Of a stretch of 64,000 nt of DNA, positions 13,001 through 25,000 are shown one piece after another. The translations under genes were made by a program, and so were the position numbers. A model generated the notes under the pieces. It saw only the letters and a program-made list of their open reading frames with translations. It did no database searches and was not told the origin of the DNA. This stretch comes from Atrichornis clamosus (taxonomy: Eukaryota > Chordata > Aves > Passeriformes > Menuridae), in contig WBMZ01005357.1 in the NCBI GenBank assembly GCA_013400975.1, positions 94,355 through 158,354 on the forward strand. The letters run 5' to 3'. How positions within the stretch are numbered: position 1 is the first letter of the stretch; each line of letters opens with the position of its first letter.

Positions 13001-16000
13001 TGTACCCAGCCTCTAGGAACAAAATTATCTATCTCAGCTGGAGCCAGGACAAGGACTCATGTTGGAGCAGTGAGTATGTTCATGGAGGACTGTCCCATGG
13101 AAAGGACCCCACGCTGAAGCTGGGGAAGAGTGTGAGAAGTCCTCCCTCTGAGAAGCAAGAAGCAGCAGAGACAATGTGTGATGAACTGACCACAGCCCCC
13201 ATTCCCTGTTCTCCTGCAGTGCTGGGAGAGGAGGAAGTAGAGAATTTGGGAGTGAAGTGAAGCCTGGGAAGAAGGGAGGGGTTGGGGGGAAGGCATTTTA
13301 AGATTTAGTATTTATTTCTCATTATTCTACTCTGATTTGACTGGTAATGAATTCAGTTATTTCCCCCAAGTCAAGCCTGTTTTGCCTGTGACAGTAACTG
13401 GTGAGTGATCTCCACCCCACCAAGTTGGGTCAGAGTGTTGACCTGCTGGAGGGTAGGAAGGCTCTGCAGAGGAACCTGGACAGGCTGGATTGATGGGTCG
13501 AGACCAAAAGCATGAGGTTCAATAATACCGAGTGCCAGGGCCTATACTTTGGCCACAACAGCCCCAGGCAGTGCTACAGGCTGGGGCAGAGTGGCTGGAA
13601 AGCTGCCTGATGGAAAAGAACCTGGGGGTGCTGTTTGACATCCAGCTGAACATGAGCCAGCGTGTGCCCAGGTGGCCAAGAAGGCCAATGGCATCCTGGC
13701 CTGTGTCAGCAACAGTGTGGCCAGCAGGGCCAGGGCAGTGACTGCCCCTGTACTCCGCACTGGTGAGGCCACACCTCGAGTGCTGTGTCCAGTTCTGAGC
13801 CTCCCACTTCGGAAGGGACATTGAGGTGCTGGAGCATGTCCAGAGAAGGGCAACAGAGCTGGTGAAGGAGCGGCTGAGGGAGTTGGGGTTGAAAGGAGGT
13901 TGTAGCCAGGTGGAGGTCGGCCTCTTCTCCCAGGCAGCCAGTGACAGGACAAGACAAAATGGCTTGAAGCTGTGCCAAGGGAGGTTTAGGTTGAACATTA
14001 GGAAGAATTTCTTCACAGAAAGGGTGATCAGACATTGGAATGGACTGCCCAGGGGTGTTGTTGGAGTCACCATCCCTGGAGGTGTTTAAGGAAAGACTTG
14101 ACTGGACAGTGTCATGTTCTAGTTGGCAAGGTGGTGTTCTGTCAAATGTTGGACTTGGTGATCTCAGAGGTCTTTAACAATTTAATTGATTCTGTGCTCT
14201 CTCACTGTCATTACCTTGGTCCCTGAACGTTCCATTACATTTTCTCTTCCCTGTCTAGCTGAGGNCCTTCCATTACATTCCCTGTCTAGCTGAGGAGGGG
14301 AGTAATAGACTGGCTTTGGTGGGCACCTCACATCCAGCCAGGGTCAATCCAACACATGAGGTTTATTTGCTTGTATTATGTTTATTTTCTGCTAATATTC
14401 AAGTGTAATTGGATGACTTGCTGAAAGGGTTCTTAACTGGTCAGGCCACATTTAATCAAGCACCTGCTCCTGAAACTCCAGCACTTTTTAAGTGTGAAAG
14501 GTCATCTTCCACTCTGGTCATCTTTCAGGCATGAGCAAAGGACACTGTGGAGATGGGAACTGGCCTGTCTTGTACGAATGTGAGAGGTTTTTTAGTTACT
14601 CATTTTGGGTATGTTACTTGTTCCACATCCTTAGAACAGCAAAAGCAGGGAGTGGCAAGAGGTTATGGAAATATTTTTAAAAATAAGCAGCTTTCTGCTT
14701 TTGTGTAATTTTATTTATTTATTACAAACATCATGAACTCCTGTATAAAGTTTCTCATTCTTAAATATTTCTGGCTATCTGCTAAGGAGTTGGCTTCTCA
14801 CTGCTTGTACCATGAATCTACCAAATCCACGTGGGTAGCCATCTTCTCTTACTGTGTGCTGGGAGACATTTTTGGTTCTGTTGTCTCCCATTTGAACATG
14901 CCCACTTTTTATTGGTTTTATTCATTTGCCTGAGTTATTCCTATCTTACAGTATCTTCCCTTTAAATCCAAGTGCTGGATATTATGAGTGCTTGAATCCT
15001 TTCATTTTCTGTTTGTTTTAAATGTTTCTCTGTCATAGTAACCTGATGCTGGGCACTGCCTAATGCTTTAGGTAGTCACAGTATGTTTGACTCTTGATAA
15101 AATGTGCCCGTTGCCACCACAGTCTTGAAAGCAGAGTTAAGAAGAGGCTAGTGTTAAATCTCTATGGGATTAAAGGAAGTTCTCCAGGCTCTTGTTCATA
15201 GCAGTAGCAGAAATAACCTCATAAAAAGCACTCCCTTTGAGACTGAGAAACTACAAAAGCTGTATAAATAAAAGTTCTTGACAGCTGCTACATATGGTTT
15301 CTTATCACTAAGGGCAAACTGGGGAGAATCTCATGAGGTAGTAAAGTGTACATAATACTGTGTGGTTTTACAAGGTGTTGGTTTGGCATGGTCTATTTAA
15401 ACCATCTCTGTCTTATTTAAGACCAGTAAAAGAAATCCAGCCTTATCATTCAGTTATTGTATGAACTTGGAAAAAGATATTAAATTCCTTTTTAAGGAAT
15501 ACCATTTTACTATTACATACAATTACATTTTACTACTACGTTCTGGTAATCAGTGACCAAATTCAAATTTGGTAGTCCTGTTAGCATCACAAAGGGAGAA
15601 TTGAAACAAGGCTGGCAGCTGCTTCTGTATCAACTGACAATTCCTGATAACTGACTAGACATGTGTTCCCCACCTATTTTTTGTAAGGTAGTCTGCAGTA
15701 TACATACTTCAGACTTTTGTATGGGGGGTGATCTTGTTGGTTTGGTCTTTGTTCCTTTGTTCCTTACTGTACACCCAGCTACAACTCAGTTTGATGTGTT
15801 TCCGGGGTTAAAAATCATGTCCTGATGAGCTCTGCTGGGACAGCCTGCACCCGCAGTGCCTGTAGCCTTCCTCTGGAGAAGGCAGCCATGCCCTTTTCCT
15901 CTGTGATGGGATGTTTGCGTAGAAACCACGTTGAATCTCAGATTTAATGTGGCTTGGAATAAAGATAAAAGGGAAGGGGAGGCAAATATCACTGTGTGGG

Positions 16001-19000
16001 GAAAGAGTGTAGGTGTCCTGTCAACCCACCCCCACTTCAAGGCTGACTCCCTGTGCTGAATGTCCAAAATTAGTGATGAGAAATCACATTTAGCTGCTTC
16101 TCTGCAAGATAATTATATAATCCTGTATTTTCAAACACTAGGATTTTGGTTGGGGTTTTTTTTTTTCTGATAGCCACTTGAAGGATAGACACAGAAGGAA
16201 TATTTTCTTTACAACCCAACCATTTTCTAATTTGGGGTTTTAGTAAATGTTGGCTGCAGGTTTAAAAAGGCAAAACAAACACAAACCCCATATTTCTCCT
16301 ATACCACCATCACCGACAGCCAAAAAAAGGTCTGTCACTGAGGCACCAGTGAACTCAAGAGTTTTGGAGGGATTTGTTGGTTGTTGGGGTTTTTTTAAGT
16401 CTTACTTGAGGTGGGATTTGATTTAGTGGCAAGCTGAGGAGAAGATTTGTGTTTCGTGGGACTCTCTTAATTGTTATCCTTGGAAGAGGAGCGTGTGTAC
16501 AACTGGCATTCTTCAGGACAACAAGCAGAAATGGTGATTTAGAGCTGAAGCCTGTTGTATAATGTTGTGATAGTGGTACACTCCCATCTAAGTTATCCTC
16601 TCATCTGTGAATACATAACTGCTAAGACGAAGAGAGTTTTGAGGTGATTGATCACTCTGCATTTTTTAAATGCATAAAGTGTTGGTTTGGGAAATCTAGA
16701 GGGTAAGGTCTGCTGCTAGAAATGTGTCTTCTCTTTGCTGCTCTGAGTAAATTTCACAAAAAAATTACAAAGAAGTTACCTATTCCAGTGGCCTGTCTGT
16801 GGTAGGGCTTCCAAAGCATTAATGCCTTCTGCAAGTAACATTTCTTTTCCATTTTTTTCTGTGTTCTAGTCTTTAATACAAACAAAGCTGAACTTTTTTT
16901 TTAATGAAAGTTACAATAGACACGCAGGTATTCATTTTTTTTCACAGTTTTGCAGGATCAAAGGCATCTTAAAATATTCTTTAAAACAGGATTAGCGTCA
17001 CATAAAACAAATGCTAGGTGTACAATAGAGTCTGACTGTTGTTCTAAGTAAGTAGGTTCCTGGCTTATTTCCTGAAGGTCCATTACTCACCCATGTGTAT
17101 TCTAGATGTTAACTCACTTTTCTTTGATTCTGACAAGTGTTTGTATATTTAGCCTCACTGTGGTAGCATTATGGTCTGAACTCTTTTAATGAACACGGAA
17201 ATGGTGTGGACAGAAGCTTGTAATATAAATTCTACTGATAGGTGGGACATAGATGTGTCCAGGACTTACGAGGGGAATCCACATAAAAACCCCCCAAATT
17301 TTTGATGTTTAAATCATTTTATTATATACTTGATTTTAAACTTAGGAACACTACGCTTGTTGTGTGATTATAGAAATTGTAATAGCAATTGTACTTCTTC
17401 CAACAGGTAACATTTCAGGCTTGCAGCATTTCTGAAGCAAGGTATCTCTATGATCAGCTAGCTACAATTTGTCCCATTGTGGTAAGTAATGAATATCTGT
17501 CAGATGAACTCCTCCTTAGTGGCAAAAACCCCTACATGTGAAAAAAAAAACCCAAAATGACAAGCTCACAAATTTGTTACTCTGGAAGAAGACTCTAGGT
17601 TGCCACAGGAGTTGTGTTACATATTTAATGTGCAAATGACACCACAAAACATGGTATCTGTTCCTTCTCTACTTTTTTGTCTGTTTCTTCTTATCTGCTC
17701 TCACTCCCACATGAACAAGACTCTCGTTGAATTGTTTTAGAAATACATTTGGGTAGGTTTTTCATGAAAACAAGTCAAGCTTGTTCCTTAAAACAATTTT
17801 TAATTTTTCAACTCTGGTCTGGTGTTGCAGAGGGTTTCAGCTTAAGTTGTTTAAATCTGTCCCTTTTATTAGCATGTTAACATAAACAGCTGTTTATAAC
17901 AGGAGTTATAAAAATAAGGTATCTGGTCTGGATGGTGAATAGATCCTGCCCCAAGTGAGGTATGTTCCAGCTGTGTTGCTAAGGTGCTTGGCCACACAAA
18001 AATAAATAAAATAAAATGATTGCCAGGTGAACTTTGAAAGTTTGGAAGTGTATGAACAGAATACTTGCTGATTTGTCTCAGAAGTGCTTCTGCCAGTATC
18101 TTTTTTGTGTTCCTTAAATGCTGATCTGTAGAGTGATTTGGAGAGTGTCAGATGCCACTTGAGTAATGCTAACCCTTCATCAAGGCGTTTTCTGGAGATA
18201 GCAGTTGAGAGATTTATGGTTATACAGGCTTTGGCCGTACATTAAATGGAAGTATATGTACTTCAGTTCCTTCTGGATCATGTTCCCTTTCCAGTGGGGT
18301 TGTATTTTGCTTTTGGTTCCTTGACCTGTCCTTTCTTTTGATACCGTGCTGTTTGCTTTTAGATGGCGTTGAGTGCTGCATCCCCGTTCTACAGAGGCTT
18401 CGTGTCTGACATTGACTGTCGCTGGGGAGTGATCTCTGCTTCTGTAGATGATCGAACGCGGGAGGAGAGAGGGCTGGAGGTAAGTCGTGTTAGGTACTAG
18501 GGCTCTGGGTTAGTTCAGGCAAAAAACTTAAATTTCCTTTAGTATCCAATTCTGCTTGTGCTCATCAGAATCCCTAAGGGGGTAATGTGGTGGTCTTTGT
18601 GGTAAATACAGGAGAGATGGTGTGAACACTCACCTTGGTTGGACAGTTTGTGTTAGCAAATACATGTTTTAATTAGGTATGGAATCCCAGTCTTCCACAG
18701 CTGGCTGAAAAGTGCCCCGTGATGAAATTTTCCAATTTGTGCTTGAGCCAAAAAGCCAGAAATTTTTCTGAATTAAATAGCAGGTGCTGCTGAGTAGTAT
18801 AAACTAGAACGACATGAAGAGAGCCAGGCGTCAGAACTTGAAGAGTTTCTCTAAGCAGGAATTTGCATTCAAGGCACTTACAAAATTACATAAAATAAAT
18901 AATTTTCAAAATCTACTTGAAACATTTCTTGAAGTACCTATTTTAAGGGCATCTCTAACTGTGTGCATAGTGAAACTGTGTTGGTATGTGTTTAATGCTT

Positions 19001-22000
19001 TCCAGGTACTTGGGGTAATGGTATATTACATCAGGAAAACATTTCCACTTCTAGAGATTTCTAGTCAATGTGTGATGACTGGTTTTTTGCTCCGATACAT
19101 ACGTCTGCAAACAAAATAGTTGTAATTCCAGGATCACTTTCTATTGAGCCTATTTACGACTCGTGCTTTGAATAATTTTAATTGAGGCTTTAGGGTTTTT
19201 TAAACAGGATAATAATTCTCAACATAAGTGTCATTAGTGAGCAAAACTTAGGTAACATTGTTAACAAGCTGTTAAAATATTGTATTCTTAAATTATATAG
19301 CCACTGAAGAACAACCATTATAGAATCAGTAAATCCAGATATGATTCCATAGACAGTTATCTATCTGAATGTGGTGAGAAATACAATGACATTGATTTGA
19401 CAATAGACAAAGATATCTACGAGCACCTAATAAAGGAAGGTAAGTGTTTGCTTCATTATGAGCAGGTTAAGAATTATGTTTGCAGTGTGTGGGGATATTT
19501 TATGTTTTTGTTCTTGTTTGTTACAATCATTGTGCAGCCCTCAGAGTGACTCCTACTCAGGAAGTATCTGTGTAGAGTGGTCTTGACAGTTTTCTAAAAA
19601 GGATTCCTTTGTAGCAGAAACTGTCCCTAATGCATCAAACTGAGTTTCTCAAGCTGGAATTAATGTTTTATTTTTATGGAGAGAGCAGAACTGCTTTAGG
19701 AAACATGACACAGAGTGCATCAGAAAACAGGAAGAATGTCAGCCACACCAATATTCAGCTGCCATTTCCAAACAAGAACCTGTTTTGGGTTTTTTTTTTC
19801 TTTTTAATCATTTCCTTCCTTCCTGAAGTCATCATTTAAACTTTAACAGGATGTGGTGGGTTGAGGTAGCATTGCAGAGTTGGATGTTTTCAGTCTTATA
19901 AAACAAATAATTTTCTAGAGCCTGCGTTGATAATGTGTGAATTGTTTGTTTGAATTTTCATTTTGTAGGTATTGACCACCTTTTGGCACAGCATATTGCA
20001 CACTTGTTCATTCGAGACCCATTGACTTTATTTGAGGAGAAAATACATCTAGATGATGCAAATGAATCCGACCATTTTGAGGTTATGTCTGATTTAGAGG
20101 AATTCAATAAATATATATATATTATATTTATTATATATTTCCTTATTTTATAGTACTACTTAATTGGAGGATGGCTGTACTAGCTAAGAATTTTTTTAAT
20201 AATTTTTCATTTGAACTAGTTCTTTAGCATATGACTTTATAGTTATAAGCACATTTATTTATTAATTTTAGCTTTTATTTTGATGGCGATGGCTTAGGCT
20301 TTAAACTAAGTTAAATATGAAGAGCCTAAATTATAGCTATGTATTTAAGTGTTAAGAGGAACTGTCTATTTTTAAGGCTTCCTAAAAACTGTTTTGCATT
20401 TTATTTATGTAGAAATGTCTCTCTTTTACAGCTTTATGAGATAATAGCTATGGTAATGTTAGGCCTTTCTAGTTTGGGAGGCATCAACCCCTCATTAAAA
20501 AATAAAGTAAGCTACATACCAGTCCTTTAGTGTCTTATACATAATACTCAACCAAAATAGCATGAGAAAGTGTAATGTATTTGCTCCTAGGATGGGTAGT
20601 TGTATTGTGGGCTTTAGGAAGTCATGGCACTTACTTTGGAACCACTTCTCTAACTTGATAGGCTAGGACTATAGTTTAATCTATTTATTTTTCTTTGATT
20701 ATACTATAGAATTATGTGTACCTTGATTGTGACAGATTATTTAATGTGCTTTGCAGAATATTCAGTCTACAAACTGGCAGACAATGAGGTTTAAGCCACC
20801 ACCTCCAAATTCAGATATTGGATGGAGAGTGGAATTCAGACCTATGGAGGTAAGGAAGACGTCAGTATGCGCAAGAGCACATTTCCTTTTAAGTGGAAAA
20901 GTACCAGGCATTCTGCCATCCAGTATCAAACTCTTCTTATGTGTGCTGTATTTACTGCCCTCTGATTTGCCAGACACAAGTGAAGTGGACAGCAGTGTTT
21001 AGTCAGACATGGACTGTGGGAATGTAACTGACAGGAGAATCCACTGCAGCACAGCAACGCATGCTAATGGATTTGGGGTGAGGGGGAAAGGAATTAGGCT
21101 TGTATTAAAGCAGCAGTAAACAAAGCCCCATTTAGCTTCTAGAGACCGTAATTCTTCAGTACATTTCCTGGTACTGAACAATTCCACTGCCACTGTTTTG
21201 TTTTTTCACAAGTGCTTTCTTTCTGTAGCTGTCTCTTTCTGAGCTCTCTGGATTTAATCCCTTTAGAGTGGAAATTTTAAGGCTACTCTATATCTGTAAT
21301 TAGACAGAGAACCTGAAGGTGCAGGTTTATTAAACAGTCTTTTGAAACACAAGTGTGCTTTGGCATAGGATTGAAGGTTGGGTTTGTTGAAGCGTGTGCG
21401 TGCATCGTGCACTGGAAGTCACTGCGGATGCTTCTGTGTGTGCGTCACCTCCTCGGCGAGCACACCGTGTGTGAATACAAGTACCAGCATGAGCATCTGA
21501 GTCAGACTGGTTTAGACTGTCCTTGGTATTTGACTGCTTGCATGAGTGTGTTCCCACTAAAGTAATGGACTCTCTAATCCTTTCGTGTCTAGGTCCAGTT
21601 AACAGACTTTGAGAACTCTGCGTATGTTGTGTTTGTGGTGTTGCTAACCAGAGTGATTCTGTCATATAAACTGGATTTTCTCATTCCTTTGTCCAAGGTA
21701 GGTGTGAAAGATCAAATCTGTTAAAGCTAAATGCAATGGATTTACATCAAGTCAGATTTTTATCCCGTGCAAGCTAGGAAATAATATTTGTGCACTTACA
21801 GAAGTCATTTTTAGCTTTCAGTCAGTTTTCATCTGTAGCAATACTTTGAATTGATTTCAACTCTACAGTATTAAACAACTAGTTTACTGCTGTCTCGTGG
21901 AATTAAACTTACAAACAAATGCTGTAGGAATTTCTGTTACGCCTAGCAGTGTCTGACTACTGCAGAAATGTTGAGAAATACCATTGTCACAAGGCTGTTT

Positions 22001-25000
22001 GGCGGCTGGGAAAGGGCATGTTTCGCCCATTTTACATGCAGGGGAAAAGAACCTGTGGAGGTCAAAATAAAAACTTTAGATTTATCTTAACATGAATGTT
22101 GCCTGTGTCTCATGCTCTAACTCTGTTTTGTTTGTATCTGGTGGAGAGGGAAAGGAGGAGGAGTTCAGCGTGCTTAGTGTTACACAGTATTTGAGTGGAA
22201 ACAAATACTTCTGATTCTGGTCATAACTGTGGCTTGTCTTTAGACAGACCAGCCATGCAAAATGTACTTTCTCCTTAATCTTGCCCTCACAATTGCTGAA
22301 CTGTTTTGTGTGAAACTGTCCTTGTGTGTCCTCTTTCTGAGGCATTGACCAAAAAATGTCTTTTTTAGATGGATATTACTGCAATGTTATAGGTAACTTT
22401 AACAAAGGTCTTGTAGAGCAGAAGGATTTTGACAGACTCTGTGCTGGAAAATCCAGCATAGCTGTAGTATCCTGTGGCTTTTCATAGTGTTTTTTAATTA
22501 AAATGGTGAAAAATACTGAAGTTGTAAATTTACAGTAATCAAACCATACATTTGGTATGACTTCTAAAAGGAGATGTCAGGGAGTTCAGACATCATAAAC
22601 AATGCAGCAATTTAGCACTTAGATTACATAATTACATTGTTATTTGAAGTGTCTCAAAAGCACAAAATTTTAACTACCAGTTAAGAGTGAATAAGAGATC
22701 AGGTGCTGAAAGAACCTGAACAGAATTATGGGGCTGGGGAACTTAAAATTGCTTGAGCTTGCCAAGCAATTTGGCAAGTAATGCACCACAGAATTGCACA
22801 ACCTTTGGTAAGCCTGCCTCTTTCAAGTAAAATAATAGGGGGTTATGGGGCTAATCTCACACTAATCTTGGCTGTCTGAATGCGGTTGAACACCCATCAG
22901 CTGGGACTGGAGTTCTTTCAAACTTTCAAAACAGCCTGTTGTGTAAATAGGTTTCATAATGTAAAATTAATAAAAACAGACTTTTGAAAACAAAGCTTTG
23001 AAAGGTAAGAAAGTGAAGTTTTTGCATATCCTTTAATTAAAGGTCAGACAAAGAATTCAGCAAATCATATCTCTTTTTCTGAAGACCATACAGCAAAGGT
23101 AATATCCAAAAGCTGTATGATGTTAATTCCCTGAGAACATACCAACTAAAAAACTTGGACAAAATCTTGCATGCAGAAAGGCAGAGCAATGCTTTTGTCA
23201 TTTGCAGAGCATATGTACTTTGTAGATTGCAGGATTTTTGAGAAGCCTGCAATTTAGAACTTCTTTAATAGCAATCTAAGTTTAAATATCTAACAGATGT
23301 TTGGGAATTGAATAGATATGATTCTCATACAAAGTTACTTGGATGCTGTTCCCAAAATTTTGTTTAATACAGTGATAACTCTTCTAAAGACAGTGATGAT
23401 TTTGTTAATAAAAGCAGGAAACTATGGCTAGAGAAATGGAAATTTTCTTTTTCTGTACTTATTTAAATTGCATCTAAATATGCAAAGAAGTCTGCCAGAT
23501 GGGATGCAACCTGTTAATCACAAATGTTCCTGTGCTTTCATGCAAACTTAAATTACCCTAGCATGTTCTAACATGATACTATTACCTTTTCTGCTGAAGA
23601 CCTAGTTTCATAAAATGTTATCTCTTTGTGGGTTTGTCCTGGACGCTGAGAATGAAATAAAACTTACCTCCACATCTTGACCTTGTGTGATGAAATAGTA
23701 AGAAACATAGTAGATGTTTCAACTGACAAAATCAAAATGTGACATTTTGGGAGAATCCTACTTTTATAAGATGTCACAGATCTCTGAAATACTTCTTTTG
23801 CCAGGTGGATGAAAACATGAAGATGGCCCAGAAAAGAGATGCTGTTCGACAGGGAATGTTTTACTTCAGAAAAGATATATGCAAAGGTATCACATCAAGC
23901 AATCTGACTAACACTGTTGTGGATGTTTAGTGCATGTCTTGCTTTTTAACCATTTTTTCCTTTTCTTTTGTCACCCATGAAGGTGGAAATGCTGTAGTGG
24001 ATGGATGTGGCTCTGCACAGAATGGGACAGGCACTGACACGGAAGAGTACACCTTAATGAGCATTGATACAATTATCAATGGGAAGGTCATAGCCTCTTC
24101 TACCTGGAACACACTTTATTCTACCTTCTCAGAAACCAGACTGAATGTGTTTTATGTTGATTCTGTTCTCTTACACAGGAAGGAGTCTTTCCTGGTTTGA
24201 TCCCAATTTTGAATTCCTATCTTGAAAATATGGAAGTGGATGTGGACACAAGATGCACCATCCTAAACTATCTGAAGCTAATAAAAAAGAGAGCCTCCGG
24301 TATGTTTGACATTTTTGGACATTGATTTTCCTGACATTTTTCTTTTGGTTGGGTAAAACTGATGGCAGCAGTGGCTGTCTAGTTAAGTGGTGAATCATAA
24401 GAGTAAAGGACTAGAGTGTGTTCTCTAGCTTAAATCTGGTCCTGTCCAATTTTGATTATTAATGTTCAGTGATCCATTTCAGAACTTAAATTAGGAGTAA
24501 CTGATGCAGTAACAATCATGGTTTAGAGGGTCATATATCTCCAATCTTCAATTTGTCTTTTCAACACCAGTTACTGCTGCTTTTGCCAGTGTATTGTCCA
24601 CTTTGTAGTAGCTTAAACAGACACTAGTCCACTTTGCCCTGTCAGTTGAGTGTTGTAAGACTGTTCGAGGCTGGGTCTGATAGCCTGCCTGGTGTTACTG
24701 GTGTGACTCCAAAGCACGCTGCTCCAAAGTGTTCATAAGTCTAAACGCAGGTATGCTGGACCGTGGGATGTAGGCTTTAGCTCCCTGCTAAGAAAGTCCT
24801 TCTATAAGTAGCAAAGCTCCTTCAAGGCAGAGCAAACCAGGCTCTTCTGCTGTCTTTCCCACATTGCAATGTTTTTCAAGACAGGTGGTATAATGACTGT
24901 TTATTGCTTCTTAAAATGCAGCAGTATAATGAGTAAAAGATGCAGGCTAAAGTTTAATTCAGAACTGTGCACTTAGCACAATCTGCAGCAGCTTTTTAAC

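Larger units (their letters stand above)
11904..14356 (-). mobile_element. Antisense long LTR in GCLC intron 6, split by two later insertions
   Basis: Read on the minus strand this is one LTR. It starts near 14356 with the signature of a passerine-type LTR (on the + strand ctttggtgggcacctcacat and ccagccagggtcaatcc) and ends at 11904 (minus-strand ...aacccaatata). The LTR segments are 11904-12488, 13052 to about 13415, and about 14197-14356. The middle gaps are a second LTR and a CR1. The family is known to me as a common long avian endogenous-retrovirus LTR, and the same family occurs at 31925-32586. No clear target duplication for the outer LTR. Confidence 0.75.

Noticed and set aside
13519..14073. 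184-codon minus-strand open frame
   Set aside because: It is the antisense of the CR1 inserted in intron 6 and crosses no host coding sequence.
20066..20153. GCLC frame reading through exon 10 into the intron
   Set aside because: Alignment to the conserved protein requires a splice at 20081/20082, and the extension is AT-microsatellite translation.
21490..21510. TGAGTCA motif as an antioxidant response element for GCLC
   Set aside because: It lacks the GC required four bases away in the RTGACnnnGC consensus, and such motifs occur by chance in a window of this size.
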